64,000 nt of DNA from Halomonas chromatireducens (GCF_001545155.1 NZ_CP014226.1:1299523-1363522), one strand, 5' to 3'; positions 53,171-63,374 are shown, counted from the stretch's first letter. Notes: generated by a model from the letters alone, not told the origin. Numbers and translations are program-made.

Positions 53171-54020
53171 GTAGGTAAGGCCAGATGCGCCGCACGTCTT
53201 CGCCGCGGCTCATGTCGAGCGTGACCAGCAGGCGCTCGGCCTCGGTGCCGGCATGGGCCAGTAGCTCACCCTGGGGCCCGGCGACGAAGCTGCCGCCCCA
53301 GAAGTCGATGCCTTCACCAACCCCGGATTGGTCCGGCTCGTGGCCGACGCGGTTGGCCACGATCACGGGCAGGCCATTGGCCACGCCGTGGCTGCGCTGG
53401 ATCAGCGTCCAGGCTTCCTTCTGGCGCGCCTTCTCGCCGTTATCGTCTGAGGGGCACCAGCCGATCGCGGTGGGGTAGAGCAGCAGCTCCGCCCCGGCCA
53501 GCGCCATCAGCCGCGCCGCTTCCGGGTACCACTGGTCCCAGCACACCAGGAGCCCCAGTCGGCCAACCGAAGTGTCGATGGGCTGGAAACCCTGTTTGCG
53601 GCTGTCGTCCTGATCCCCCGGGGCGAAATAAAACTTCTCGTAGAAGCCCGGATCGTCGGGGATGTGCATCTTGCGGTAGTAGCCGACCTGGCCACGGCTG
53701 CGGTCGTAGACCACGGCCGTGTTGTGGTAGAGCCCGGGAGCGCGGCGCTCGAACAGGGAACCTACCAGCACGATATCGAGCTCGGCGGCGAGTGCGGCCA
53801 GGCGAGTGCCGGTGGGGCCGTCCAGCGGCTCGGCCAGGTCGAACAGCGTCGTATCTTCGTACTGACAGAAGTAGTGCGTGGCGTGCAGCTCCTGAAGCAT
53901 GACCAGCTCGGCGCCCGCGGCCGCCAGCTCGCGCACGCCGGCCTCGCTCTCGGCGAGACTTCTGCTCTTGTCGGGCCACGCGGGCTGCTGGACAAGGCCG
54001 ATCTTGAGATGACGGGACAT
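53118..54020 (-). CDS. aguB: N-carbamoylputrescine amidase
   Basis: Converts N-carbamoylputrescine to putrescine, CO2 and ammonia. 300 aa, nitrilase fold. The Glu-Lys-Cys triad is visible in MLQELHATHYF, YYRKMHIPD and LLVCWDQWYPEAARL. It is followed on the same strand upstream by aguA, which makes its substrate. The last 16 codons are duplicated downstream. Confidence 0.95.
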   Translation of the reverse strand: MSRHLKIGLVQQPAWPDKSRSLAESEAGVRELAAAGAELVMLQELHATHYFCQYEDTTLFDLAEPLDGPTGTRLAALAAELDIVLVGSLFERRAPGLYHNTAVVYDRSRGQVGYYRKMHIPDDPGFYEKFYFAPGDQDDSRKQGFQPIDTSVGRLGLLVCWDQWYPEAARLMALAGAELLLYPTAIGWCPSDDNGEKARQKEAWTLIQRSHGVANGLPVIVANRVGHEPDQSGVGEGIDFWGGSFVAGPQGELLAHAGTEAERLLVTLDMSRGEDVRRIWPYLRDRRIDAYGDLTRRYRD

Positions 54021-54105
54021 GATGCAAACTCTCCTCGTGTGTCAACGCTCTAGGCTTAATCTAAAGGCTATCGCAGATGGCGACCACCGCTCGGGTTGGC
54101 CTTGC

Positions 54106-54189
54106 GTCAAGTCTTCGAGGAGGCGCTGCGAACACTTCCTGTACGCAACCGACGCCTTCCATGACGTAGGACCGCCTCGACGACTTGAC
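54106..54189. repeat. 84-bp stem-loop intergenic element, copy B
   Basis: Terminal inverted repeat of 15 bp with one mismatch (GTCAAGTCTTCGAGG / CCTCGACGACTTGAC) around a core sharing gaggaggcgctg, gaac, tccatg and other blocks with copy A at 42059-42142. It sits between aguA and aguB and could fold into one long hairpin. Confidence 0.68.
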
Positions 54190-54247
54190 TCTGGCACCCT
54201 GCGTTTCGTGCCTTGCAACATCCCAAGGCATGAGCGTCGCCTTTGAT

Positions 54248-55291
54248 TCAGGTGTGTGTCGCCAGGCTGCCCCGAGGGAGCTGCATGGTCAGACAGTGCA
54301 GGCTGCCGTGCTGTCGGATCACGCTGGTACAGTCGATCGGCACGATGTCGCGGCCGGGAAAGGCATCTCCCAGGGCAACGAGCGCCCGGCTGTCGGCGGC
54401 ATCGCCGTAGGTGGGTACCAGCACTGCACCGTTGATGATAACGAAGTTGGCATAGGTGGCCGGCAGGCGATGTCCATCGACTGGATCGAAGCAGGGCCGC
54501 GGCCAGGGCAGCGGCACCAGGCGATAGGGCTCGCCATTGGCACGCCTGAATGTCTGCAGTTCGGCCTCCATGGCGGCCAGGGCCGGATAGTGCGGGTCGG
54601 CTTCGTCATCGCAGCGAACGTAGGCAATGGTGGTCGGGTCGCAGAAACGGGCCAGGGTATCGATATGGCTGTCGGTGTCGTCACCATCCAGATGGCCATT
54701 GGCCAGCCATAGCACACGCTCTATGCCAAAATCGGCGGTGAGCATGGCTTCCACGGCCTCTCGGTCGAGCTGCGGATTGCGATTGGGGTTGAGCAGGCAG
54801 GCCTCTGTGGTGAGCAGGGTGCCTTCGCCGTCGGTCTCGATGGCGCCGCCTTCAAGAATGACGTCCCGGCTTTCGGCCGCACAGGCGTAGATGCCTGCGT
54901 CGGCCAGACGCTGAGTCAGTCCGTTGTCGCGCTCGGCCTCGAACTTGCCGCCCCAGCCGTTAAAGATATAGTCGAGCAGCGCGGGACTACCGTCGCGCTC
55001 GATGCCGATGGGGCCATGGTCTCGGGTCCAGGTGTCATCGGCCGGGGCGACGATCAGGTGCAATCGCTCGGCAGGAACGCCGAGGTAGGCGAAGCGACGC
55101 CGCAGGTGGTGGCGTGTCGCGGTCGATGGCACGCTGATCACGACGGACTGGTAGCGCGCGACTGCCACCACGATGTTTTCCATCGTGGCCTCGATGCGCT
55201 CGAGTAGTGGCGCCCAATCGCTGGTAGCGCTGGGCCAGGTGAGCTGGATGGCGTCCTGAGGGTGCCATTCGGGAAGCAGGCGGTTGGCCAT
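54248..55291 (-). CDS. aguA: Agmatine deiminase
   Basis: Converts agmatine to N-carbamoylputrescine. 347 aa of the penta-fold deiminase family: TWTRDHGPI, FNGWGGKFEAERD, ILEGGAIETDGEGT, NGHLDGDDTDSHID and the C-terminal catalytic Cys in HGSLHCLTMQLPR. The ATG at 55291 (GAGG upstream) gives MANRLLPEWHPQ, the family start; the long upstream extension is ignored. Forms the agmatine-to-putrescine route with aguB, from which it is separated by repeat copy B. Confidence 0.95.
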   Translation of the reverse strand: MANRLLPEWHPQDAIQLTWPSATSDWAPLLERIEATMENIVVAVARYQSVVISVPSTATRHHLRRRFAYLGVPAERLHLIVAPADDTWTRDHGPIGIERDGSPALLDYIFNGWGGKFEAERDNGLTQRLADAGIYACAAESRDVILEGGAIETDGEGTLLTTEACLLNPNRNPQLDREAVEAMLTADFGIERVLWLANGHLDGDDTDSHIDTLARFCDPTTIAYVRCDDEADPHYPALAAMEAELQTFRRANGEPYRLVPLPWPRPCFDPVDGHRLPATYANFVIINGAVLVPTYGDAADSRALVALGDAFPGRDIVPIDCTSVIRQHGSLHCLTMQLPRGSLATHT

Positions 55292-55459
55292 GGTGGGAGC
55301 CTCTGGTTTGCGTCTCGTCGTCCGGCGTCCTATCGCCGAGTCGGCGCAATGTAGGCCCAGCCGGGTAATGTTGCAAGCATAGGGGAAACGTAATCCTACC
55401 CGGTGCAGTGGACGGCAAAAAACCGTACCATGACCCCCCGCTGACAAGGAACGCTCATC

Positions 55460-56701
55460 ATGCTCGACCGCTTGCCACTGTTGATCGGATTGCGCTATGT
55501 GCGCGCCAAGCGCCGCAATCACTTCATCTCATTCATTTCATTGACCTCGATGCTGGGCCTGATGCTCGGCGTGGCGGTGCTGATACTCGTGTTGTCGGTG
55601 ATGAACGGCTTCGATCACGAGCTGCGCACCCGCATCCTGGGCATGGTGCCCCATGCCAAGATCGAGTCGCGCGCCGGCCTGGTGGAGTGGGAGGCCTTGG
55701 CTGAAGAGCTGATGCAGCGCGAGCGGGTGATCGGTGCGGCACCCTTCGTTGAACAGCAGGGAATGTTCTCTTCGGCGGGTCGCAACGAGGGCGCCATGGT
55801 CAACGGTATCCACCCTGAATGGGAGGATCGCGTCTCGATTATCGGGCGGCACATGCAGCAGGGTAGCCTCGATGATCTAGCCCCCGGCGAATGGAATGTG
55901 GTGCTGGGCTCCCTGCTGGCCCGACATCTGGGCGTCGGGGTGGGCGACCGGGTTACACTGCTGGTGCCGGAGGCCTCGATCACCCCGGCGGGGGTCTTTC
56001 CACGCCTCAAGCGCTTCACGGTAAGCGGCATCTTCAGCGTTGGCGCCGATCTGGATGCCAACCTCGCCTATGCCAACATCGAGGACATGCAGACCCTTGC
56101 CCGCCTGGGCGATGCGGTAGGAGGGTTGCGTCTGGAGCTGGACGACCTCTTTGTCGCCGCCAGCGAGACCCGGGCCATCATCAATCAGCTCGGCACTGGC
56201 TATCGCGGTACCGACTGGACCTTCACCCACGGCAACCTGTTCCAGGCGATCCAGATGGAGAAGCGCATGATCGCGCTGCTGTTGACCGTTATCATTGCGG
56301 TGGCGGCCTTCAATATCGTCTCGACCCTGGTGATGGTGGTTACCGACAAGCACGCCGATATCGCCATCCTGCGAACCATCGGTGCTACGCCACGCTCGAT
56401 CATGGGCATCTTCATGGTGCAGGGCATGGCGATCGGGGTCATCGGGATTGCCGTGGGCGTCGGGTTCGGCGTGCTGCTGGCGCTGACCATCTCGGACCTG
56501 ATCGGCTGGGTGGAGTCGGCCCTGGGCATCAAGTTCCTCGACGCCGGGGTCTACTTCATCAGTGACCTGCCGTCACGCCTGCACTGGTCCGATGTGCGAG
56601 ACATCGTTGCTGCCGCCTTCGGGCTGACGTTCCTGTCGACGATCTATCCGGCGTGGCGAGCGGCACGTGTCCAGCCTGCCGAGGTGCTGCGCTATGAATG
56701 A
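55460..56701 (+). CDS. lolC: Lipoprotein-releasing ABC transporter permease LolC/E
   Basis: 413-aa MacB-FtsX-type permease: N-terminal helix (about 25-50) after the conserved LRYVRAKRRNHFISFIS, a periplasmic loop, then three helices, the first in MIALLLTVIIAVAAFNIVSTLVM, and the C-terminus IYPAWRAARVQPAEVLRYE. Extracts outer-membrane lipoproteins from the inner membrane for LolA. Only one permease gene is next to lolD, so it may be the single-subunit LolF type; a second gene elsewhere cannot be excluded. Stops 25 nt before the lolD start used here. Confidence 0.93.
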   Translation: MLDRLPLLIGLRYVRAKRRNHFISFISLTSMLGLMLGVAVLILVLSVMNGFDHELRTRILGMVPHAKIESRAGLVEWEALAEELMQRERVIGAAPFVEQQGMFSSAGRNEGAMVNGIHPEWEDRVSIIGRHMQQGSLDDLAPGEWNVVLGSLLARHLGVGVGDRVTLLVPEASITPAGVFPRLKRFTVSGIFSVGADLDANLAYANIEDMQTLARLGDAVGGLRLELDDLFVAASETRAIINQLGTGYRGTDWTFTHGNLFQAIQMEKRMIALLLTVIIAVAAFNIVSTLVMVVTDKHADIAILRTIGATPRSIMGIFMVQGMAIGVIGIAVGVGFGVLLALTISDLIGWVESALGIKFLDAGVYFISDLPSRLHWSDVRDIVAAAFGLTFLSTIYPAWRAARVQPAEVLRYE

Positions 56702-56726
56702 TCCGGCCACCGTGAAGGAGAGCGCC

Positions 56727-57440
56727 ATGACCCAGGCGGCGAACGCCAAGGGCAAGATAATGCTGGCATGCCATGACCTGACCCGCATTTATCGCGAAGG
56801 TCCCCAGGATGTCACCGTGCTTGAGGGGCTTGAGCTGGAAGTGCGGGCGGGAGAGCGGGTCGCCATCGTCGGCAGCTCGGGCTCCGGCAAGACGACGCTG
56901 CTGAACCTGTTGGGAGGCCTGGATCGGCCCAGCCGGGGAGAGGTACGCATCGCCGATGAATCACTGCTCGATCTTGGTGAGACGGCACTGGGTCGCTTTC
57001 GTAACCGGCATATCGGCTTCGTCTACCAGTTCCATCACCTCCTGGCAGAGTTCACTGCCCTGGAGAATGCCGCGCTGCCGTTGATCGTGAGTGGGCAGAG
57101 GAAGAAGGCGGCCGAGTCGCGGGCCCGGGAACTGCTGATCAGGGTAGGTATCGCCGAGCGAGCCGACCACAAGCCGGGGGAGCTCTCTGGCGGCGAGCGT
57201 CAGCGGGTTGCCATCGCCAGGGCGCTGGTTACCGATCCCAGCCTGGTGCTGATGGACGAGCCCACCGGCAACCTGGACCAGACCACGGCCGCCAGCATCC
57301 TGGCACTGATGGACGAGCTGGCCCGAACCACGGCCTGTGCTTTTGTCATCGTGACCCACGACCCTGCCATGGCTGCACACCAGGATCGCGTACTCAAGCT
57401 CGATGGCGGGCGTCTCACCGAGCAGCACGACCCTCTCTGA
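56727..57440 (+). CDS. lolD: Lipoprotein-releasing ABC transporter ATPase LolD
   Basis: 237 aa. Walker A GSSGSGKTT, signature ELSGGERQRVAIARAL, Walker B LVLMDEPTGNLD, switch His in VIVTHDPAMA. The ATG at 56727 has AAGGAG six nt upstream; a longer frame from 56694 overlaps lolC by eight nt and is the alternative. Powers the lolC/E permease encoded just before. Confidence 0.95.
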   Translation: MTQAANAKGKIMLACHDLTRIYREGPQDVTVLEGLELEVRAGERVAIVGSSGSGKTTLLNLLGGLDRPSRGEVRIADESLLDLGETALGRFRNRHIGFVYQFHHLLAEFTALENAALPLIVSGQRKKAAESRARELLIRVGIAERADHKPGELSGGERQRVAIARALVTDPSLVLMDEPTGNLDQTTAASILALMDELARTTACAFVIVTHDPAMAAHQDRVLKLDGGRLTEQHDPL

Positions 57441-57449
57441 TACTGACCC

Positions 57450-57472
57450 GAGCCCGGCCGCTGGCCGGGCTC
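57450..57472. terminator. Bidirectional hairpin between lolD and DUF2062 gene
   Basis: Perfect 10-bp stem GAGCCCGGCC/GGCCGGGCTC with a 3-nt loop, 9 nt past the lolD stop and touching the stop of the convergent gene. No T-run. Confidence 0.55.
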
Positions 57473-58010
57473 AATCCTCCCTGTCCAGGCGCGCTTGGCG
57501 GCGTCTCATGGCGCGCAGCTTCCAGCTGCGTGAGACATGCCATCGCCAGACCAGCCTGATGATCACATTGCCCACGATAGCGAAGACGATAGCCGATACC
57601 ACCGAGCCAAGCGCCAGGGCCGGCAGGATGTCGGCCATGCGGTCGGCGATCCAGCGGGTCGAAACTCTGGCCGGTGCCTCCCGGACTGGGGTATTCATCA
57701 GCCAGGCGCCCAGGCGATAATTGCCATAGAAAATCAACGGCATGGTGAGCGGATTGGTGATCCATACCAGCCCCACCGAGAGTGGCAGGGTGCAGCGCAA
57801 CAGCCAGGCACCAAATGCCGCTACAACCATCTGGAAGGGAATCGGCAGCATGGCGCTGAAGAGCCCGACCGAGAAAGCGTTGGCCACGGTGCGACGTGAC
57901 AGCGCCCAGAGGCCGGGGTCGCCGATGATATGGCTCACAAAACGCAGCGAGCGCTGGCGTCTGAGCGTTTCGGGGTGAGGCATGTAGCGCTGCAGGAATC
58001 TGCGCGGCAT
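57471..58010 (-). CDS. DUF2062 membrane protein
   Basis: 179 aa. Basic N-terminus, then AVGLFSAMLPIPFQMVVA-like helices (seen as SVGLFSAMLPIPFQMVVAA), the family segment ITNPLTMPLIFYGNYRLGAWL, and a C-terminal helix followed by an Arg-rich tail. Function unknown; it occurs beside comEC and lolCDE in many gammaproteobacteria. Convergent with lolD. Confidence 0.88.
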   Translation of the reverse strand: MPRRFLQRYMPHPETLRRQRSLRFVSHIIGDPGLWALSRRTVANAFSVGLFSAMLPIPFQMVVAAFGAWLLRCTLPLSVGLVWITNPLTMPLIFYGNYRLGAWLMNTPVREAPARVSTRWIADRMADILPALALGSVVSAIVFAIVGNVIIRLVWRWHVSRSWKLRAMRRRQARLDRED

Positions 58011-58182
58011 GACGGATTGGCTCGCTGCTTCGGGACCCGGCTATTATCCATGGAAGGGTGCTGTCTCGCCATGCCGTATGTGGGGATTGGCAGGAGGAAA
58101 GCGCCGATATGCCAGGGCTGGCCGGCTATTGTTCAGCGGCTCGCTCAGTGAATAGTCGGGGGGCGGGGATAAGGGCAAGGGA

Positions 58183-60474
58183 ATGCGAATTGGCATGGCG
58201 TTGCCGGCAGCTTTAGCTGCCATGGCGGGTGTCGGTCTGGGTTGGTGGGCGCCTCAGGGCCTGGTGGAACTATGGTGCCTTGCGCTTTTGCTGCTGCTGG
58301 CCAGAGGCAACTGGCGAGGCTTGGGAGTGGTCCTGCTCGTGGCATTGACGGCGGGGCAGGTTCTCCTGGCCAAGGGGGGCGACCTGCCCTTGGGCCTGCT
58401 GCGTGTCGATCTGGCCTTGGAAGGGCGCTTGGAATCTGTCGAGGAAGAGGATCACTTGACGCGGTTGCTGGTGCGCGTCGAGGAGTGCCGTCCCCTGGCG
58501 GACGAGGGTCTGCCCTGCGATCGGCTGCGCCGAGTGCGTCTCAGCCACTACCAGGCCCCCGAGATGTCACCGGGAGAACGCTGGGCCCTGACCGTTCGGC
58601 TGCGCCCCCCCGGTGGCTTCGCCAACCCAGGCGCGTTCGACTACGGGGCCTGGCTGTGGCGCGAGGGGATTCAGGCCACCGGCTATGTACGCAGGGAACC
58701 ACCGCCCGAACGTATTCAGCCGGCGGATGTTTCCCCGCGGCAGCTGGCACTGGCGCATCTCGAAGCATGACAGCTGCCGCCGCTGACGACACGCTGGCTG
58801 GCGGCGCTGACGCTGGGTGCGGGTGAGCGTCTTACGCGGGAAGAGTGGGATCTGCTCAATGCCAGTGGCACCACACACCTGATGGTGATTTCGGGGCTGC
58901 ATGTGGGGCTGGTGGCGACCTTTACACTGCTCATGGCGCGGGGGCTTGCACGGCTGGTCGCTCCACGGCGCTGGCGGCTGGCGGTCTGGCCCTGGTGGCT
59001 GGCCGGTGTAGTGGCCATCGGCTATGCCTGGCTGGCAGGGCTGCAGCCCCCGGCCATGCGGGCCATGATCATGACCTTGATCGGTCTCTGGGTGGCCAGC
59101 GGCCGCCATGCGCCGGGTCCGTGGCAGGCCTGGTGGCTGGCGCTGGGGCTGATCGTGGTACTGGACCCGCTATCGGTGTGGCGCCCCGGTTTATGGCTGT
59201 CTTTTATCGCCGTGGCGCTGCTGATCGTGATCTGGCAGGGGCGGCCGCGGCCTGCAGGCCCCCGTGGATGGGCCTGGGCGCTGCTGCGAACCCAGCTGTT
59301 GCTGGCGCCGCTGATGGCGGCAGCTGTGCTGCTTGCCTTCGCTCGGCTGGCCCCCGCCGCACCGGTCGTCAACCTGGTGGCCGTACCGGTCGTCAGCTCC
59401 CTGCTCGTCCCGCTGGGTCTGCTGGGCTGGCTGCTCACGCCGGTGCCGGTGCTTTCCACTCTGTGCTGGTGGCTCTTCGAGCGCATCACCCTGGCGTTGA
59501 TCGCATTGCTCGAACTCGCGGTCGCCTGGTTACCGTTGTGGTGGCCGTCAACAGAGATGATTCTGCCGCTGGCGCTCATGCTGGGGCTGATCGCCCTGCT
59601 ATGGGCACTCCCGGGACTGGCGGCGACGCTGCGTGTCGGTGGCAGTCTGCTGCTGGTACCGGCGATGCTGGGGCTGGCGGAGCCAACCCAGGAGCCCGGT
59701 TCGCTGCGGGTGCGGATACAGGATGTTGGGCAGGGTCAACTGGTGGAGCTGCGCAGCGCCAACTACCGCATGCTGTATGATGCCGGGCCGCGCTTCGCGT
59801 CCGGCTTCGCTCCGCTGGCTGCGCTGTGGCCGCCAGGGCAGCGCTTCGACCGCGTCATGGTCAGCCATGATGATATCGATCATGCTGGTGGGGTGCCGCT
59901 GCTGGCGGAGGAGCATCTCGTGGGTGAGTTTCTCGCACCGCCGGGGGAGACGATCGACGTACCCTTTACACCTTGTCTCCGGGGGCAGCACTGGCAGCGC
60001 GATGGGGTGACCTATCGGGTGCTGTGGCCGCCCGAGGATACCGCGGCACTTTCCAGCAATGATCGCTCCTGCGTCCTTGAGGTGACGGTGGGGGCTGATC
60101 GACTGCTGCTCACCGGCGATGTCGGCCGCGAGGTGGAGCGTGCCTTTCTGCTCGACGTCGAGCGTCCGGTGACGGCGCTGCTGGCGGGCCATCATGGCAG
60201 CCGGACAAGTTCGGGGCCTCAGCTGGTTCAGTCCCTGGCGCCTCGACACGTGATCTATAGCGCCGGTCGCCATAACGCCTTCGGTCATCCGCACGATGAA
60301 GTGGTGCGACGCTTTCGTCGAGCGGGGAGCTGCCAGTGGAGTACCGCTCTCGACGGGGCCGTGACCCTTTGGCTCGGAAGAGAAAGGGAGTCCTTCATTC
60401 AGGCTACGCGTGTCATGCCCTGGCGCCGCAGCGGTGTCGAAGGTGAGTGCCATGCGGTAGAATCGCCCCACTGA
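58183..60474 (+). pseudogene. comEC: DNA-uptake channel ComEC, interrupted by an in-frame stop
   Basis: The 764-codon frame matches ComEC/Rec2: N-terminal helices and DUF4131-like OB region (GAFDYGAWLWREGIQATGYV), competence helices (HLMVISGLHVGLVAT), and a metallo-beta-lactamase-like tail (VRIQDVGQGQLVELR, VSHDDIDHAGG, LLAGHHGSRTS). A TGA at 58768-58770, codon 196, splits it; the same frame continues without other damage, and about ten linker residues also seem missing there. The first ATG after the stop is at 58882, inside the competence domain. Transport of DNA is probably lost unless the stop is read through. AAGGGA precedes the start. Confidence 0.88.
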
Positions 60475-60508
60475 CCGCAGCCGTCGTGGCTACGTAAGGA
60501 GGGGTTGG

Positions 60509-61195
60509 ATGAACATGATGGATGCGCTCATCGCCGGGGGGTGGTTGATGATTCCGCTGCTGGGCTGTTCGTTGCTGGCAACGGTTATCATCATCGAGCG
60601 CTTGTGGACCCTGCGCGCCAAGCGTATTGCACCCTATGGCCTGGGGCAGGAGGTCTGCTCCCTGGTATCCCGTGGCCAGGTCAATCTCTACTGGCTCGAG
60701 GGGCACTCACCGCTGGGCGGCGTGCTGGCCGCCGGCCTGCGCAATGCCCGCCTGGGTCATGAGCAGGTGCGTGCCCGCCTGCAGGAGGCCGCGACCGCTG
60801 TAATCCATGATATGGAGCGCTTCCTGAGCCCTCTTGGAACCATTGCGGCCATCACGCCCCTGATCGGCCTGCTAGGGACCGTGGTAGGCATGATCGAGGT
60901 GTTTTCAGTCATCGTTGCCGGCGATGGGGCAAGCCGTACCGCCGACCTGGCCGGCGGCATCTCCCGCGCCCTGGTGACCACGGCGGCGGGCCTTACCGTG
61001 GCCATTCCCGCGCTGATGTTCCATCGCTATTTTCAGCGGCGGGTCGAGGATATAACGGTGCGCATGGAGGAGCAGGCTAGCCAGGTGGTCGAGTTCATCG
61101 CCCACTATCAGGGCAACGTGACCTTGTCCGATGGCGGCGATGGGGAGCGTGTCGAGGCCGATGGTCGCCTTGCGCCGGGGGTCAAACAGTCGTGA
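60509..61195 (+). CDS. exbB: MotA/TolQ/ExbB proton channel protein
   Basis: 228 aa with three membrane helices: WLMIPLLGCSLLATVIIIERL, the pair IAAITPLIGLLGTVVGMIEVF and ALVTTAAGLTVAIPALMFH. Energises outer-membrane or envelope functions with ExbD. AAGGAGGGG precedes the ATG. In this position (between comEC and msbA/lpxK) the pair is common in gammaproteobacteria and is likely tied to lipid A export rather than iron uptake; that is inference. Confidence 0.9.
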   Translation: MNMMDALIAGGWLMIPLLGCSLLATVIIIERLWTLRAKRIAPYGLGQEVCSLVSRGQVNLYWLEGHSPLGGVLAAGLRNARLGHEQVRARLQEAATAVIHDMERFLSPLGTIAAITPLIGLLGTVVGMIEVFSVIVAGDGASRTADLAGGISRALVTTAAGLTVAIPALMFHRYFQRRVEDITVRMEEQASQVVEFIAHYQGNVTLSDGGDGERVEADGRLAPGVKQS

Positions 61196-61620
61196 GATTT
61201 GCGCGCCGTCGCCGCGACCCGGTGGAGGTCAACCTCACTCCGCTGATAGACGTCGTCTTTTTGCTGCTGATCTTCTTCATGGTGTCCACTACCTTCGAGA
61301 CCCGCCAGGCGCTGGAGCTCGAACTGCCCGAGAGCGTGGCGGGCGCCGACCTGGAGCTGTCGCCGGTGACCCTGGTCGTTACCGAGCAGGGGCGCTATCG
61401 GCTGAGTGAGCGCGAGCTGAGCGCCGCCGAGCTGAACCAGGCGCTGACTGCCGAAGCAGAGCAGGCACGCATGCACGGCCTGGTGCTCGAGGCCGACGCG
61501 CGGGCCATGCATGCGGACGTGGTGCGTGCATTGGACCAGGCAGGCGCGCTGGGCATCCGGCAGGTGCGAATCGCGACCCGTGAGCCCCAGGCTACACCTA
61601 CCCAAGCGGAGACACCGTGA
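61192..61620 (+). CDS. exbD: ExbD/TolR-family protein
   Basis: 142 aa. One N-terminal helix with the essential Asp in LTPLIDVVFLLLIFFMVSTTF, then a periplasmic domain. GTG start overlaps the exbB stop (GTGA), and its own stop overlaps msbA by four nt, so exbB-exbD-msbA-lpxK are translationally chained. Confidence 0.92.
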   Translation: MRFARRRRDPVEVNLTPLIDVVFLLLIFFMVSTTFETRQALELELPESVAGADLELSPVTLVVTEQGRYRLSERELSAAELNQALTAEAEQARMHGLVLEADARAMHADVVRALDQAGALGIRQVRIATREPQATPTQAETP

Positions 61621-63374
61621 CACGACCCGGTACCCAAGATTCGGGCTGGACCCTATACAAGCGCCTGCTGGGCTATGTGAAGCCCCACTGGGTTTCCTTT
61701 GGCCTCGCCATTGTCGGCTATGCCATCTACGCCGCTTCCAGTACCGCCCTGGCGGAAATGATGAAGCGCCTGATCGATGGTATCCAGAGCCCGGACGCCG
61801 CCTTTCGTCTTTTTCTGCCGCTGTTCGTGGTCGGCATGTTTGCCGCCCGGGGGCTGGGTACCTTTCTCGGCACCTATTTCATGAGCAACGTGGCGCGTAA
61901 CGTGGTGCATGCGCTGCGCTGCGATGTGTTCAACCACATGTTGCATCTGCCGGGCCGCTTCTTCGATTCCCACTCCAGCGGCCATCTCATCTCCCGGGTC
62001 ACCTATCATGTCGAGCAGGTGACCGGAGCGGCGACCAAGGCGGTCACCATCGTGTTGCGTGAAGGACTGTTCGTCATCGGCCTGTTGGGCTACCTGATGT
62101 GGACCAACTGGATGCTGACGCTGCTCTTCATGACCGTGACTCCCCTGATCGCGGGAGTAGTGAGATATGCGAGCAAGCGCTTCCGGCGCATTTCACAGCG
62201 TATACAGCACTCCATGGGCGACGTTACCCACGTGGCATCGGAGGCCCTTTCCGGCTATCGCGTGGTGCGAACCCACGGGGCCGAGGAGTATGAAAAGGCC
62301 CGCTTCGCCGAGGCCAGCAACTACAATCGCCAGCAGAGCATGAAGGAGGCCTTGACCAAGGCCATCAGCACGCCCGTCATCCAGCTGCTGGTGGCGCTGT
62401 CGCTGGCGGTGCTGGTCTGGCTGGCGATGTCCCCGGCCCTGCTCGACGACATGACCCCCGGTGAATTCGTCGCCTTCATCACCGCTGCCTCGTTGATGGC
62501 CAAGCCGGTGCGTCAGCTCACCGAGGTCAACAGCGAGATCCAGAAGGGCATCGCCGCCGCGGCAGAGCTGTTCGGGCTGCTCGAAGTGCCTCCCGAACGC
62601 GATGAAGGCACCCGAGAGCCGGGACGGCTCGAGGGGCAGGTGGAGCTGCAGGACGTGCACTTCCGCTATGGCGACGACCAGCCCGAGGTACTCAAGGGCA
62701 TCGACGTGACGGTCAAGGCCGGTGAGATGATCGCCATCGTGGGGCGTTCGGGAAGTGGCAAGTCGACCCTGGTGGGGCTGCTGCCGCGCTTCTATCGTCC
62801 CACTGCGGGGCGCGTGCTGATAGACGGCGTGCCCATTGACGAGTATCGGCTGGCGCCGCTGCGACGCCAGATCGGCCTGGTCTCTCAGCAGGTCACCCTG
62901 TTCAATGCCAGCATCGCCGACAATATCGCCTACGGCGTTCCGGATGCGGACCCGGCTGCCATCGAGGCCGCCGCTCGGGCGGCCCATGCCCACGAGTTCA
63001 TCGAACCGCTGTCCCAGGGCTATGACACTGTGGTAGGCGACAACGGAGTCATGCTCTCCGGCGGCCAGCGTCAGCGACTGGCCATCGCCCGGGCTATCTT
63101 CAAGGATGCGCCGCTGCTGATCCTCGACGAGGCCACGTCGGCGCTGGACACCGAGTCGGAGCGCTATATCCAGCAGGCGCTGGAGACGGTGTGCCGGGGC
63201 CGGACCACTCTGGTCATCGCCCATCGGCTCTCCACCATCGAGCGGGCCGATCGCATCCTGGTCATGGAGCAGGGCCGTATCGTCGAACAGGGTTCCCACG
63301 ATCAGTTGCTGGCCCGAGACGGTGCCTATGCCGCTCTCCACCGGCTGCAGTTCCAGGAGACCCCGACGCCATGA
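61617..63374 (+). CDS. msbA: Lipid A/phospholipid flippase MsbA
   Basis: 585-aa ABC half-transporter: six helices (about 20-320), then the ATPase with GRSGSGKST, LSGGQRQRLAIARAI, LLILDEATSALD and VIAHRLSTIERAD. Flips lipid A core across the inner membrane. GTG start overlaps exbD, ATGA overlap with lpxK. Confidence 0.95.
   Translation: MTRPGTQDSGWTLYKRLLGYVKPHWVSFGLAIVGYAIYAASSTALAEMMKRLIDGIQSPDAAFRLFLPLFVVGMFAARGLGTFLGTYFMSNVARNVVHALRCDVFNHMLHLPGRFFDSHSSGHLISRVTYHVEQVTGAATKAVTIVLREGLFVIGLLGYLMWTNWMLTLLFMTVTPLIAGVVRYASKRFRRISQRIQHSMGDVTHVASEALSGYRVVRTHGAEEYEKARFAEASNYNRQQSMKEALTKAISTPVIQLLVALSLAVLVWLAMSPALLDDMTPGEFVAFITAASLMAKPVRQLTEVNSEIQKGIAAAAELFGLLEVPPERDEGTREPGRLEGQVELQDVHFRYGDDQPEVLKGIDVTVKAGEMIAIVGRSGSGKSTLVGLLPRFYRPTAGRVLIDGVPIDEYRLAPLRRQIGLVSQQVTLFNASIADNIAYGVPDADPAAIEAAARAAHAHEFIEPLSQGYDTVVGDNGVMLSGGQRQRLAIARAIFKDAPLLILDEATSALDTESERYIQQALETVCRGRTTLVIAHRLSTIERADRILVMEQGRIVEQGSHDQLLARDGAYAALHRLQFQETPTP

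Noticed and set aside
58768-58770. TGA in comEC as a selenocysteine codon
   Set aside because: ComEC has no conserved Cys/Sec at this linker, no SECIS-like stem-loop is seen just downstream, and the linker is also shortened. A nonsense lesion is simpler.
58845-59780. 311-codon plus-strand frame overlapping comEC in another frame
   Set aside because: Ala/Gly/Arg-rich with no domain, while the comEC frame carries clear competence and metallo-beta-lactamase motifs.
62193-63341. 382-codon open frame antisense to msbA
   Set aside because: Antisense shadow of a conserved ABC transporter; no start signal.
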